Source of the DNA: Tuctoria greenei
Lineage: Eukaryota; Streptophyta; Magnoliopsida; Poales; Poaceae
Direction of reading: 5' to 3'
Assembly: GCA_036927565.1 (NCBI GenBank)
Contig: JAYESD010000001.1
Coordinates: 33,207,146 to 33,271,145, forward strand
DNA: 64,000 nt
Positions 45,590 to 56,580 of the stretch are shown here, piece after piece (the stretch's first letter is position 1; every line of letters starts with the position of its first letter). The translations under genes and the position numbers were made by a program. Below the pieces are notes generated by a model. That model was not told the origin of the DNA, did no database searches, and worked only from the letters and a program-made list of their open reading frames with translations.

Positions 45590-46268
45590 TGGAAGTGTTA
45601 ATGCGACACTTCCGCTGGATCTGCTAATGAGTAGCTCGCGGAGGTTCTTGTTCAGTGGGGCTTAGGCCTCAATCAAGTGTTCTAGTGGAAGAGAGAATGG
45701 TAGGGTGGTTTTTACGTGGTTCGGACCGCAAGGAGCGTAACACCCTACTCCACGGTGGATGGTATTGCTAGTATGTGTGTACGCGTGTGTGTGTGTGTCG
45801 GGGATTGAATGTCTAGTCCTTTGTAACAGTGGCAGTCCAGGCCTTTTATAGACAATATCGGATGCCTTACAAGTGGGGTCCGGGGCCCGACAGTTTGTCC
45901 CGACCGATCTCATCCTAAAGATCTAAAGCTTCTCACGTAAGCTTGCTCTGACCATCGCAGCGAAGTCTCGCTGACTTGCCGCCTCTCTTCAGTAGCCCAT
46001 GCGCTGTTGCTGATGATGGTAGAAGGTGTCCCGTCAGCTTGTCTTGTTGCCGCAAGCTACCCACTTGGCCATGTGGGATAGGCCTGCAGTGCCTTCACTG
46101 CGATGTGATTGGTCACAGTGGTCTCTGGACGTGGCATGCTCCGTGTTGTGCACAGGAGGTGGATGCGCGTCTTCCATGCTTGACTTGTGTAGGGCGCACC
46201 ATCCCTTACCTCCGGCATCTTACCATTCGAGGTGAGTTGCAGGACATGTGGCAACGTCTGGGCTGACC
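45590..46268 (-). mobile_element. 5' LTR of element F, inner part
   Basis: Plus-strand TGGAAGTGTTAATGCG, with a TATA element at 45842-45851, collinear with the left LTR to CCCGTCAG at about 46038. The next 230 bases have no counterpart in the left LTR. Element G interrupts at 46268/46269, and the LTR resumes at 50817. Confidence 0.86.
46264..46268. other. target site duplication of G (left)
   Basis: TGACC immediately left of the G LTR, repeated exactly at 50812-50816 on the right. A 5-base duplication is the normal size for LTR retroelement insertion. Confidence 0.9.
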
Positions 46269-47171
46269 TGATGAGAATGATGAGTCCCGATCTTCCGAAA
46301 GGTAATGGATAAGTCGATTGATGTGGAGATCTCGACCTTGATGATCCGAGGCTCTCGAGTAGAACACGAAAAACCCATGCAATCATTACACCACCGCTCC
46401 ATTGGTTATCAACCGTGCTACACACGATTGACCTCGCCAAGAAGGATAATCCCTGCAAGTGCAACAAAGAACACAAGCAAGAACAAGGTAGAAGCAATCT
46501 GAATTGCTAAGTTCGGGTCTCACAAACTGTAGAACGGCGATATTATTGATCTAAGCAAAACCCAATTGTTCATGGCGGCTACTATGGAGTATATATAGGT
46601 GGGAGGACGTCCAAGGGGTATTGGGGTTGTGATCTAACCCTAACACAGGAGAATAATGGACTTAGACTTGATACAAGGCCCAATGGCCCAATACAGTGGC
46701 ACAGCACCTTGACAGATTCTGAACTCGATTTTGTTTCGACAATTTCTATCGACTCCAAAGGACTCTTGACATGGAACCAGCGCCATTGGATAGTTTATCC
46801 TCTCCCCTCTCCGTGCATATGTGGAACGTCCAAAACGTAATTCTTATGCGCCCTGGGCATCCGTTTTAGTGCGTACTGCTCCTGGACTCCGAGTTGGACA
46901 CGATTTTGAGTTGGGGTCGGTTTCCATCTTCTTTGAACGTATCCTCTGGTCCTCCACGACCCTAAACCTTTCTCCAATTACTCCCTGAATGACTCCATGT
47001 ATCCTAATCACAATTAAATTATTAGGTAGCAATCTATTCTCAAAAATATATAAGGAAACATATAAGAACAAGCTCACCTCTGAAATTAATTGTTGTGTGC
47101 GAATTCTATTGATAGCATCTTGTATGTTCAATGGAGTGTTGTGTATATCCACAGGGGTGATGTCCTCATCA
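46269..47171 (-). mobile_element. 3' LTR of element G
   Basis: TGATGAGAATGATGAG...GATGTCCTCATCA on the plus strand. A TATA element on the minus strand lies at 46590-46599. The C-terminal codons of the gag frame overlap its first 330 bases in element orientation. Confidence 0.9.
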
Positions 47172-48760
47172 TCCTCCCCTTCTTGAATTGGAGTCGTCCT
47201 CGACTCAAGTTCATCTTCTCTCATGTGTGGGTCCATATGTGCAATGCCATCAAATCCTCTTGTGTGCATCAAAGGAGGAGGCCAAGGTGGTGGAATACAT
47301 AGTGCACCATCTCCATGTTCTTCATCAAATACGTATGCACATTCACTCGAGCCAGGATCCCAAACAAATAAACATTGTGTCGTGCTTGTATGTGCATTGA
47401 CAATGTGCTTGATCTCATCATTCTCCCCTTCTTTATGACAAGCCGTCCTCGGCTTGCTCGTATGTCCAGCAAAGAGGCTTGCTTTGGAGGTAGAATGAGC
47501 GCTGTCCATATTGAACAACCACAGCGAACAATGCTCCACTATTATATGTTGTCTCTGGTGCGAGAAAAAAATACTAGAAAAAATTGACAAGACATTATTA
47601 GCATTAGTACATTCATTTACTGGACCATGTTGTTGCAGCACAAAAGGAGCTTTCTCATTTGAACATATGTAAACTTTATGCACCATAAACATACCACTAT
47701 GTTCATATTTTCCCATAGCATGAAAAGTGTTTCTTGTCAACAAAAGTAATTCAGTTTTAGAAAATATACTTCTCTCCACAATATCGAGATCACAATGAGT
47801 GTTAAATTCAATATAATCCAATGTATTTAGAGGAGACAACAATTTCAGCTCATCCCTTTCACATGTAATTGGAATCAAATGCTTAATTTCAGCACATGTA
47901 GGAGATAAAATATCAAATTCATTCACTTGTTCTAGCATAGGTACAATATAACTATCAGCACACAACGCATTTTTGTCGTAAGGATCAGTAGGAAAATCAA
48001 CTAGTGGAAAAGAAGTTTTCAGAAAAGGCTCCTCATGTTGTTGCTCTCCAATAGAATGATTGAGGGAAACATTTGAGACATTCAAAAACTTCTCAACATA
48101 GATAAGTGTAGTGTGAGGTACGTTACATTTGTTCTCATTTTCAACGGTAACTGTGGGTGAAATAGGAATTGATAGATCTGAATTTTCACAGGAGTTGTTG
48201 AACACCTCATTCTCTTTTGAATTTTCTACATTTATTTGTTCATGTTCCTGCAAAAGGTTAGGCATAGGAGGAGGTACAACAAGAAAATTCTTCTCAAGTT
48301 CATGTATTTTATCTTTGCAATTAGATACATTAGCAAAAGTTTCTCGAATGAGAATTTTTATATCTTTCCATGTTCGAGGTTTTTCTGAATCACTTAAGTT
48401 GTCCCACCAAGTTAATGCACAATCAACTAATGCACTAGCAATATTCCTAATCTTTCTCCTCTCGCACATATGCCATGTCCAAAAATTTTATCCAACTCTA
48501 TTTCTCAAGCAATATATTAATTATAACCAAAACTATCACAAGAAGGAAGAGATGGGAGAATGTGATTATTTCTTGGAAAAGGTGTTGTAAAGGTGGTTTG
48601 AATGTCATGTGGAACCTTGGTTGATGTTTGATTTTTAGTGAGTAATTCCATCGTCGTCTTCATCATGTCAATCATCTCAGCATATAACGCATGATTCTTG
48701 CTTTTCCTGACATTGTTAGTAGCAAACAAAAGACAACAAAAATATGTTATCCCTATCAAC
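46844..48760 (-). CDS. gag-like protein of element G
   Basis: The 541-codon frame 48469-46844 opens with IRNIASALVDCALTWWDNLSDSEKPRTWKDIKILIRETF, matching the retrotransposon gag (capsid) domain with its conserved WW and W...F positions. There is no zinc knuckle. The remaining ~400 residues are polar and unrecognised, with an acidic EEGEDDED segment encoded over the polypurine tract, and the last ~110 residues are read from inside the 3' LTR. An upstream frame (48517-48759, MIGITYFC...) supplies coding-like sequence before a stop/frameshift near 48490, so the natural start is unclear and the gene may be broken at its 5' end. Confidence 0.7.
47172..47184 (-). other. polypurine tract, element G
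   Basis: On the minus strand AAGAAGGGGAGGA directly precedes the 3' LTR start TGATGAGG. It is a clean tract and sets the orientation. Confidence 0.88.
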
Positions 48761-49907
48761 TACAAAGGATAATGGCAAAGTGGATGTGGAATCACACACT
48801 CTCAAGCGTCTTACCACGCTCTTACAAGTGTTCTTACCGACACTGCAGGTGGCAAACGATGGGCGGTATGAAGAAACCAATGAAGCGTGGGATGATTGCA
48901 AAGGTGTATCGATTCTTCTCAAGAGTAAGGTAAAGCTTGGATGTCACTTTATATGTAGCAAGGATTAGCAACAATAAAAATCAGATAGTAAAGTTGAATG
49001 AGTGTCCAAAGTACTTGTCAATGTTGCTGGCCTAAATGTGTTCCTAGTAGTTCAAGCAAGCAACACATGAGACAAAACTAGATGACACAAAGGATGCACC
49101 CACTTCTGTTTTTTTTGTTTTTTTTCTCCTCTTTTTTTTGTACGGCTTTTGTATCTTGTTTTGCACTTGCCTTTTTTTTTTCTTCCTTTTCTCAGAATGT
49201 GCTGCAAAAGAAGAACATAATAAAAAGTAATCAAAGATATCTTGTGTGTCTGTCGCAGATTTTCTGCTCAATCTTCTAAGGACAAATAGGCACACTTAGA
49301 GGCTCCAAATAGAAAAACTAACAACAACAAGATTGTAGATATATCTCTCCACTTTAATTTCAATATATGAAAGACCTATTTTTGAAAATAACAATAGGAG
49401 ATATTTCCCCCGAAATATAGACTGTTCAGAATTTCTAGGTCAATAACAGATATGGATCTAATGCAATTTCGACATTGATAACAATATTTTCTAGGAAACT
49501 GATGAATACAAAAGTTATAGAGAACTTCTTAAGATTTCTAGAAAATACAATAACAAAAAATCTGAGTTCGTATGAGCGAGATATGATGAAAATACCGAAC
49601 TGGACAGAGATGAATCTAATCTTGAAGTGATGACATGATTCAAAAGGATGGATCACACAATGCAAAACTCAAACTAAGACCAAAAACACTTTCTAAACCA
49701 GCAATATTACCATGGACACAAACTCAACAAAACCAAACTGAATAACAAAGTTGCAAAGGCTCAATGGTGGTTTGGACAAAGTCACGAAAAGATATACTAA
49801 ACTACAAGTGTTTTTGTGGCTTTTTTGTGGACTCTCGGTATGAAAAACAAACAAATCGAAAGGATAGATGAATTACCTAACGGGCAACCTGGAAATATGA
49901 TGCCAAT
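48761..49907 (-). other. 5' untranslated zone of G
   Basis: No coding domain seen in 1.15 kb. It contains an A/G-rich tract on the minus strand (T-rich on the plus strand at 49105-49190). Next to the LTR the minus strand reads ATTGGCATCATATTTCC, a possible but poor Met-tRNA primer site (TGGTATCAGAGC expected). Confidence 0.55.
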
Positions 49908-50811
49908 TGATGAGAAAGTTTAGGCCCGATGTTCCGAAAGGTAATGAATAAGTCGATTGATGTGGAGATCTCGACGTTGATGATCCGAGGCTCTCGAGTA
50001 GAACACGAAAAACCCCTGCAATCACTACGCCACCGCTCCGTTGGTTATCATCCGTGCTACACATGATTTACCTCGCCAAGAAGGCTAATCCCTGAAAGTG
50101 CAACCAAGAACACAAGCAAGAACAAGGTAGAAGCAATCTAAATTGCTATGTTGGGGCCTCACAAACCGTAGAATGACGATATTATTGATCTAAGAAAAAC
50201 CCAATTGTTCATGGCGGCTACTATGGAGTATATATAGGTGGGAGGACGTCCAAGGGGGTGTTGGGGTCGTTATATAATCCTAACACACGAAAATAATGGA
50301 CTTAGAGTTGATACAAGACCCAATGGCCCAATACGGTAGCGCAGCACCCTGACACATTCTGAACTCGATTTTGTTTTGACGATTCCCGTCGACTCCGAAG
50401 GACTTTTGACATGAGACAAGCTCCATTGGAAATTTTATCCTCTCCCCTTTCCGCGCATATATAGAACATCCAAAATGGAGTTCGTATGCGCCCTGGGTGT
50501 CCGTTTTAGTGCGTACTGCTCCTGGACTCCGAGTTGGACACGATTTTGAGTTGGGGTCGGTTTCCATCTTCTTTGAATGTATCCTCTGGTCCTCCACGCC
50601 CATAAACCTTCCTCCAATTACTTCCTGAATGACTTCAGGTATCCTAATCACAATTAAATTATTAGGTAGCAATCTATTCTCAAAAATATATAAGGAAACA
50701 TATAAGAAGGAGCTCACCTCTAAAATTAATTGTTATGTGCGAATTCTATTAATTGCATCCTGTATGTTCAATGGAGTGTTGTGTATATCCATAGGAGTGA
50801 TTTCCTCATCA
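49908..50811 (-). mobile_element. 5' LTR of element G
   Basis: TGATGAGAAAGTTTAGG...GATTTCCTCATCA on the plus strand; TATA element on the minus strand at 50229-50238. It is followed by the target duplication TGACC (50812-50816), after which the LTR of F resumes. Confidence 0.9.
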
Positions 50812-50816
50812 TGACC

Positions 50817-51174
50817 CCTGCTGGGGAGGCCAGCCCCGGTCCTCCATGACACGTGGTAGCTTCGGGGCTTTTCGGGGAACGTGGCAGCTCCGGGCCCTTT
50901 CCTGTGGGGGGTGTTGGACCTGGCACACTGAGCCACGTGGCTGCACCAGAGCTCTCCCCCAAGGTTGGGTGAGGTCCCATCCCTACACGTGGCGTCTTGG
51001 GAGCCCGTCTCAACGGAGGGGTCGAGTCCCATCTTCAAGTCACACGTGGCAACATCTGAGCTCGATCTTGGGGGAGGTCGAAGTCTTAGTACCTGCGGGA
51101 CAAATGGCACCTCCAGACGTGCCTCAGTGTCTTCATCGTATATGCGAGGGTACCCCGTCTGCAAGCTAGCGACA
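50817..51174 (-). mobile_element. 5' LTR of element F, outer part
   Basis: Collinear with the left LTR from CCCCGGTCCTCCATGACACG (about 50827) to AGCGACA at 51174, which corresponds to ACCGACA at 35665. After this base the H leader resumes. Confidence 0.86.
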
Positions 51175-51670
51175 ACTGCCTTTGGCGGAACCCATTTGTT
51201 CTTCTCTCTATGAACTTCGCCCTTGCTTTATAACCATGGTTCTGGAGCAATCCTTCTTAGGAACGGATTGTGAAAACCCTTACCACCATCTAAGAGAGTT
51301 CAAACAATTGTGTTCATGCCTTCTAATCAAAGGTATGACACAAGAAACTCTCAAATGGAAGTTGTTTCCTTTTTCCCTTAAGGAAGAAGCCAAACAATGG
51401 TACAACCACAACGTTGGGAAGACAAACGGAAGTTGGGATGAATTACGAGACATATTTTTTCTTGCTTTGTTTCCAATTGCCCGAATTGTGTCCTTACAGA
51501 AGGAAGTACTATGCTTCCAGCAGATGGAAAAAGAATACATAGGCGGATCTTGGGTTAGATTTTCTCTTCTGAGAAATTCCAGCCAAGATTTGTCTATCTC
51601 TGATCCGTTGCTCTTGCAACACTTCTATATAGAATTGAACAAAGAGTCTGCCCTACATCTTGACATTATG
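51175..51670 (+). pseudogene. Athila-type Gag of element H, cut by CACTA
   Basis: The frame holds EQSFLGTDCENPYHHLREF and KWKLFPFSLKEEAKQWYN, then WDELRDIFFLALFPIARI and YIGGSWVRFSLL, the capsid-domain pattern of Athila gag proteins (FxGxxxENPxxHLxxF; FPFSLxxxAKxWL; WxxLxxxFLxxFFPxxR). It is in frame from about 51182 until residue 163, where the CACTACCAGG end of the DNA transposon begins and replaces the rest. It links to the H leader left of F at 34868. Confidence 0.85.
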
Positions 51671-51687
51671 CACTACCAGGATTCCGG
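51671..51687. repeat. CACTA terminal inverted repeat (left)
   Basis: CACTACCAGGATTCCGG is the hallmark terminus of the superfamily. It precedes the subterminal repeats by about 15 bases and interrupts an open gag frame. The partner repeat has not been located. Confidence 0.85.
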
Positions 51688-51699
51688 TTTATTACGGCG

Positions 51700-53300
51700 A
51701 AAAAAATCGTTGCCATAGGTCGAAATTCATCGCGATAGGTTGTTGTCGCAACGAAATAGAACGTCGCGATAGTTTTTTTGACTCGTGGCGATAACAGCCG
51801 TGGCAATAGGTTATTGTGACGACTTGACATCCGTGGCAAATAGTATGGTATTGCGACAACTCCACGTTGGTGGCAAATAGTATGGTATTGCAACGATTTA
51901 ACGTATTGTGACGATTTAACGTATTGCGATGAAAATATCAGTGTTGCAACGATGTCACATTCGTGGCAAAAAGTATGGTTCTGCAACGACTCCACGTTCG
52001 TTGCAAATAGTATGGTATTGCAACGGTTTAACCTATTGCGACGATTTAACGTATTGCAACGAAAATAACAGTGTTGCAATGATGCCACATTCGTGGATAA
52101 AAGTATGGTATTGCAACGACTCCACGTTCATGGCAAATAGTATGGTATTGCAATGGTTTAACGTATTGCGACAATTTAATGTATTGCAATGAAAATAACG
52201 GTGTTTCAACGATGCCACATTCGTGGCAAAAAGTATGGTATTGCGACGACTCCACGTTCGTGGCAAATAGTATGGTATTGCAACGGTTTAACGTATTGCG
52301 ACGATTTAACGTATTGATCGAAAATAATGGTGTTGCAACGATGCCACATTCGTGGCAAAAAGTATGGTATTGCAACGACTCCACGTTCGTGGCAAATAGT
52401 ATGGTATTGCAACGGTTTAACGTATTGCGACGATTTAACGTATTGCAACGAATAGTACGTTATTTGCAACGATTTCACATCTGTGGCGATAAGTACGGTA
52501 TCGCGACATTTTCACATTCACGGCGAATAGTATGGTATCGCGAAATTTTCACATTCGCGGCGAATAGTACGGTGTTGCAACGATTTCACATCCGTAGCGA
52601 ATAGTCCGGTATGGCAACGTTTTTACATTCGTGGCGAATAGTATGGTGTTGCAATGATTTCACATCCGTGGCGAATAGTACGGTATCGTGATGATTTCAC
52701 ACTCGTGGAGAATAATATGGTATCACGATGTTTTCACATCCGCGGCGAATAGTACGGTATCACGACGATTTCACACTCGTGACGAATAATATCGTATCGC
52801 GACATTTTCACATTCGTGGCGAATACTACGATGTTGCAACAATTTCACTTCTGTGGCGAATAGTACGGTATGGCGACGATTTCACACTCGTGGCGAATAA
52901 TATGGTATCGCAACAATTTCACAACCGTGGCCAATAACACGGTAATGCAACGATTTCACGTTCATGGCAAATAGTATGATATTGCAACGATTTTCAAAAC
53001 CGTGACAATAGTATTGTATTGCAATGATTTCTGATGTGTGGCAATAGGTTCGTAATGCAACATATTCAATCTATTGCAACAGGGTCGTAATGCGACATTC
53101 TCTGGGTGGTGGCAATAGCAGTCTAGTGCAACGCTTTTTTGGTCGTAGCCAAATGTTTATAGTGCAACGTTTTATAATTTGTGGCAATAGCTAGCTTCTT
53201 ATTGCAATAGTTTATTTTTGTCGCAATAATCTGTTAATGCCACGTTTTATAATTAGCAGCACTAGAATCCTAATGCACCAGGTTTGAAAATTAGTGGCAA
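51700..53300. repeat. CACTA subterminal repeat array with 130-bp higher-order units
   Basis: Dozens of copies of a 30-45 base motif (TTGCAACGATTTCACATTCGTGGCGAATAGTATGGTA-like). From about 51940 to 52450 four consecutive copies of a ~130-base compound unit are visible (starting near 51940, 52070, 52201, 52330). Beyond that the simple monomers continue with increasing divergence to 53300. Subterminal repeats are the transposase binding sites in this superfamily. Confidence 0.88.
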
Positions 53301-55527
53301 CAGAATCAATTTATTCGCACACGATACGTCTGTCGACTTAACAACAAACATCCAACAATTGATGCAATGCTCAAGGACCCTTGCGTCGTTGCGAGATGAT
53401 GTTATTTATAGTTTTTTTAGGTTGCAACATTGTACCCATTAAAATAGTACCGTGATGAGTTGTAGTATTAGGAATAGTTTCTCGAACATCCAGCTTCGAC
53501 TTGGTGCGAGAAGAAGCCTTTTGTGGAGTTGTTGCTAGCCGTTGTTGATTTTGCAAGCTCTCCATCATTCTGCGCATGTCTGCTAGCTCCTTTTCTTGCC
53601 GTGCAGAATTGGCTGCCATCTGCTCATGTAAAGCCTGGACTTCCTGGTTGAGCTGTTCATTTGCCTGGATGAAGCCATCCATCTGGGAGGTCATATAATC
53701 ATTTCTTCCTTCCAACTCTTGCACCTGAGAGCTGAGGTCTTCATTTCTATTTTGCAAGGATCAAACTTGCTGGCCGAGCTGGTCAGACATCTGGATACGC
53801 AGTCTTTCAGAAACATTAGGTTTAGCCATATAACCACGCCTCCGAAACTGTGACCCTCCAGAACCGGTTGCGGATATATAAGTAAGTTGGAAGATGTTGT
53901 TTCTTTCCTCATCTGGGATTGGGACTCCCAGCTCAGCTTCCTTGATGTTGATTTGAGCATGTGCCTGGGTCTATATACAAAAAGAAAAGTCACATGTACA
54001 TTGCAAATATTTATTTAAATGGGGACTGTTTGAAGTGTTTCTCACATGTACAGCTTCTGCCTGCTTGTTTGCCCATTGATCGTTCTTCACATGGCTTGCC
54101 TCCCACATTTTTATGTCATCGGGTTCTTTTCCGGTCTCTGGGTCTCGCTACATCAAATACAAGTAAAATTTGATTGAACGATTGCAGTGCAAAGTAAAAG
54201 CATGATTTAGTTGTCATACCTTCTCATAACTAAGTTGGACGTAGGATTTTGAGCCAAGCAAGTGTTTTGTCTTTTGAGTACTTCGATTTCGTGAATTGGT
54301 TCTGCTTATTGACTGCAATTTTAAGAATTAATTTCACGAATGGGTGTTATCAAATAGTTTTTGTAGGATATGAAGGTATTAGAAAGCTAGCTGACCTTGA
54401 ATCGCTCGGACCCAAAATAGTCCATAAGCGCCAACCAATCGGAATCTGCTACGTCAACAGGCTTGTTTTGTATATGTTCCTCATCGGTCGAATACTTCTT
54501 ATAGGTGGCATGCAATGTTGATTGCCACGCCTTGTAGCGCTCACCGGCAATCTTCAATATTTTTCTTCTGGTATCATCTGTGTCCTCCAAGTCCCAGGCA
54601 TTCTGTACATTGTATATCACACTGTTATAAACGTACAAGATGGAGGTCGCTAGAAAAAAATACTTATGTGGGGTGTCACAACACTAACCAGAATGTCTCT
54701 CACTATATCGATCTTCGAAGTATCGACAACCTCTGCCCACTTCCTTACACCAGCGAGGGGTGCATTTTTTTTGTTGTAATAACCACATCATCGACAAGGT
54801 GCCGCTGATTAGGACCAACCGCAACACCCAACCTATCGGACCACTGAATTTGTAGCTTCCGATTCTGATCATTCATTCTATTTGCAGATGCTAGATAGCG
54901 CAATTTAGCAACCTTAAGTCCTTTAGCCACCCCTCTTCCAAACTTCTTTCCTTCTGTTAGTGTCATTTAAACGGTAAACGTTTAAAGCAAATTAGCAACT
55001 GACCAGGCCTAGTATCATGTACAAATAGTGTGAAAGAAGAAGAAGTCTGATGTTTTACCATCTTCAGGACGAGTGCGGCAAATACGAGCATGGGAACACC
55101 GTGTTGCAACAGCATTTTGCTCCATATTGGGCGATGCATCAACTTTTTGACTTCTTTGTTGCTGTTCATACCCTACAATGAAGCATCAGGCAGTAGTCAG
55201 TGGCGCTACAGCACCCGTAGTACAGTAGGGGATTTTCAGTCCAGCTGCGAAGCAGGCAAGACAGTAGCTTGCGATGCTAGAGAAAGAGAGGGTTCGCCAA
55301 GTGCTCATCCTCTGCAGTACTGCCGGTTCGGTCTGACCGACATCAGCAGGAGCGCGTCTCGAGGCGAATTGGTGGCAGGGCGAGTCATGGACGTCAGCAG
55401 TATTAGCAGGTAGAGGATGCAAGACAGATGAGGCAGGCAGCTTGCGACATTTAACAAAGCTAGGGTTCGGTCTGGTAGTGCAGTGACCACATTTAAGTCA
55501 GAGGATCGACGTCCAGATCACACCGGT

Positions 55528-55642
55528 GATCTCACGTGACTTATGTTTTTACTGCAGGCGATGTAGTAAAGATCCAACGGTGTGATTCTGTTGGATCTTT
55601 ACTGCATCGCGTGCAGTAAAAACATATAAGTCAGGTGATCTG
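55528..55642. repeat. long imperfect hairpin (foldback/MITE-like)
   Basis: Arms 55528-55578 and 55590-55642 pair over about 50 bases with few mismatches around an 11-base loop (GGTGTGATTCT). Core arm words are GACTTATGTTTTTACTGCA and AGTAAAGATCCAAC. It lies in the 1.48 kb intron (55173-56651) of the CACTA gene. It may be a small foldback transposon or a small-RNA precursor. Confidence 0.85.
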
Positions 55643-55999
55643 CATCCATTGATATCACCCCGGAGCAAGTCTCGAGGCTAGGAGGACAGTGTGGCGGATC
55701 TAGGAATTAAATTTAGATGGACTGCATACTGATATTTTGCTCTGCATGTTAGCATCTCACCCTAAAGTGCTACTAGAACGGATGCATGAATATAATCTTG
55801 CGTTAATTACCAGACATCAGCAGCGCATTTGGCAGTGTAAAAAACGGAATTGAGATCATATAAGCAGCAATGATTCCTCATGTACATGCATCTCTAAACT
55901 ATATGATACTAACATTTCTTAGTGGACAAGGGTTAATGATATTGGACTATTTTTTCCAGGGCATGCCATGTCATATGGGGCATAGCATGTAGGTACGCC

Positions 56000-56580
56000 G
56001 TAATGGCCAGGGGTTTGCGGACGGTGGGGTCATCATGGCACGCAAACGATGGGACGTGGAGATGGAGGGAGACGCGTCGAGGAGGACAATGAAGTGACCA
56101 CCAACAGGGCGTGGGCGCCGGCCGGTGCCGGAGTGACCGACGGCGACATGGGTTTGCGGGCGGCGGGGTCATCATGACACGCGAAGGATGGGACGTGGCA
56201 ATGGTCGAGGGAGACGCGATATTGAGGACACTGAAGGAGCAGCAGCAGGGCATGGTTGCCGGTGCCAGAGTGGCGGTGGCGAGAGAGCCCAGTGTGCGCG
56301 TGTAGGCATCAATAAATCACGACATCACATATACTCACTAGCAGGGCATGGGCGCCGTCCGGTGCCGGAGTGATCGGCGGCGACAGGGGTTTTCGGGCGG
56401 TGGGGTCATCATGACACGTGAAGGATGGGACGTGGATATGGTGGAGGGAGAGGCGTCGGGGAGGACACTGAAGTGAGCAGCAGCAGGGTGTGGTCACCGG
56501 TGCCGGAGTGGCCGGTGGCGAGAGAGCCCATCGTGCGTGTGTACGCATCAATAAATCACGCCATCACATATACTAATCAA
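56000..56580. repeat. three tandem copies of a ~200-bp GC-rich unit
   Basis: Units begin near 56008, 56150 and 56388 with GGGTTTGCGGGCGG-type sequence, followed by GGGGTCATCATGACACG, GATGGGACGTGG and GAGGGAGACGCG. Units 2 and 3 share the tail TGCGTGTGTACGCATCAATAAATCACGCCATCACATATACT. It lies within the same intron. Small frames through it on both strands follow the repeats. Confidence 0.85.

Larger units (their letters stand above)
46269..50811 (-). mobile_element. gag-only LTR retroelement G (LARD-like), complete
   Basis: Two LTRs of 903 and 904 bases (46269-47171 and 49908-50811), about 94 percent identical by eye in the compared half, enclose 2.7 kb with one gag-like gene and no pol. LTR ends are TGATGAG...CTCATCA. 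The insertion is flanked by TGACC on both sides. Minus orientation follows from the polypurine tract at 47172-47184 and the gag gene. It must depend on enzymes of another element, as other large non-autonomous derivatives do. It lies inside the LTR of F. Confidence 0.9.
34869..51174 (-). mobile_element. Tat-type Ty3/gypsy element F with antisense ORF
   Basis: On the minus strand: 5' LTR 45590-46268 plus 50817-51174 (split by G), PBS, a shortened gag/leader zone, protease, RT, RNase H, integrase, then two tandem-repeat arrays, an antisense ORF on the plus strand (36182-39000) and the 3' LTR 34869-35665. An extra antisense ORF between integrase and 3' LTR is a known trait of Tat-lineage elements in cereals. 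Length without G is about 11.8 kb. No matching target duplication is seen (GCTAT left, ACTGC right). Confidence 0.88.

Noticed and set aside
52046..52604. Open frames with repeated WYCNDSTFVANSMVLQRF-like segments
   Set aside because: They are translations of the CACTA subterminal repeats; several frames on both strands are open at once and none has a start, splice or domain context.
55472..55480. CTGGTAGTG as the right end of the CACTA element that starts at 51671
   Set aside because: Nine bases match the inverse of CACTACCAG, but the next bases do not, the flanking trinucleotides differ (ATG against CAG), no subterminal repeats precede it, and exons of the CACTA gene continue to 56847.
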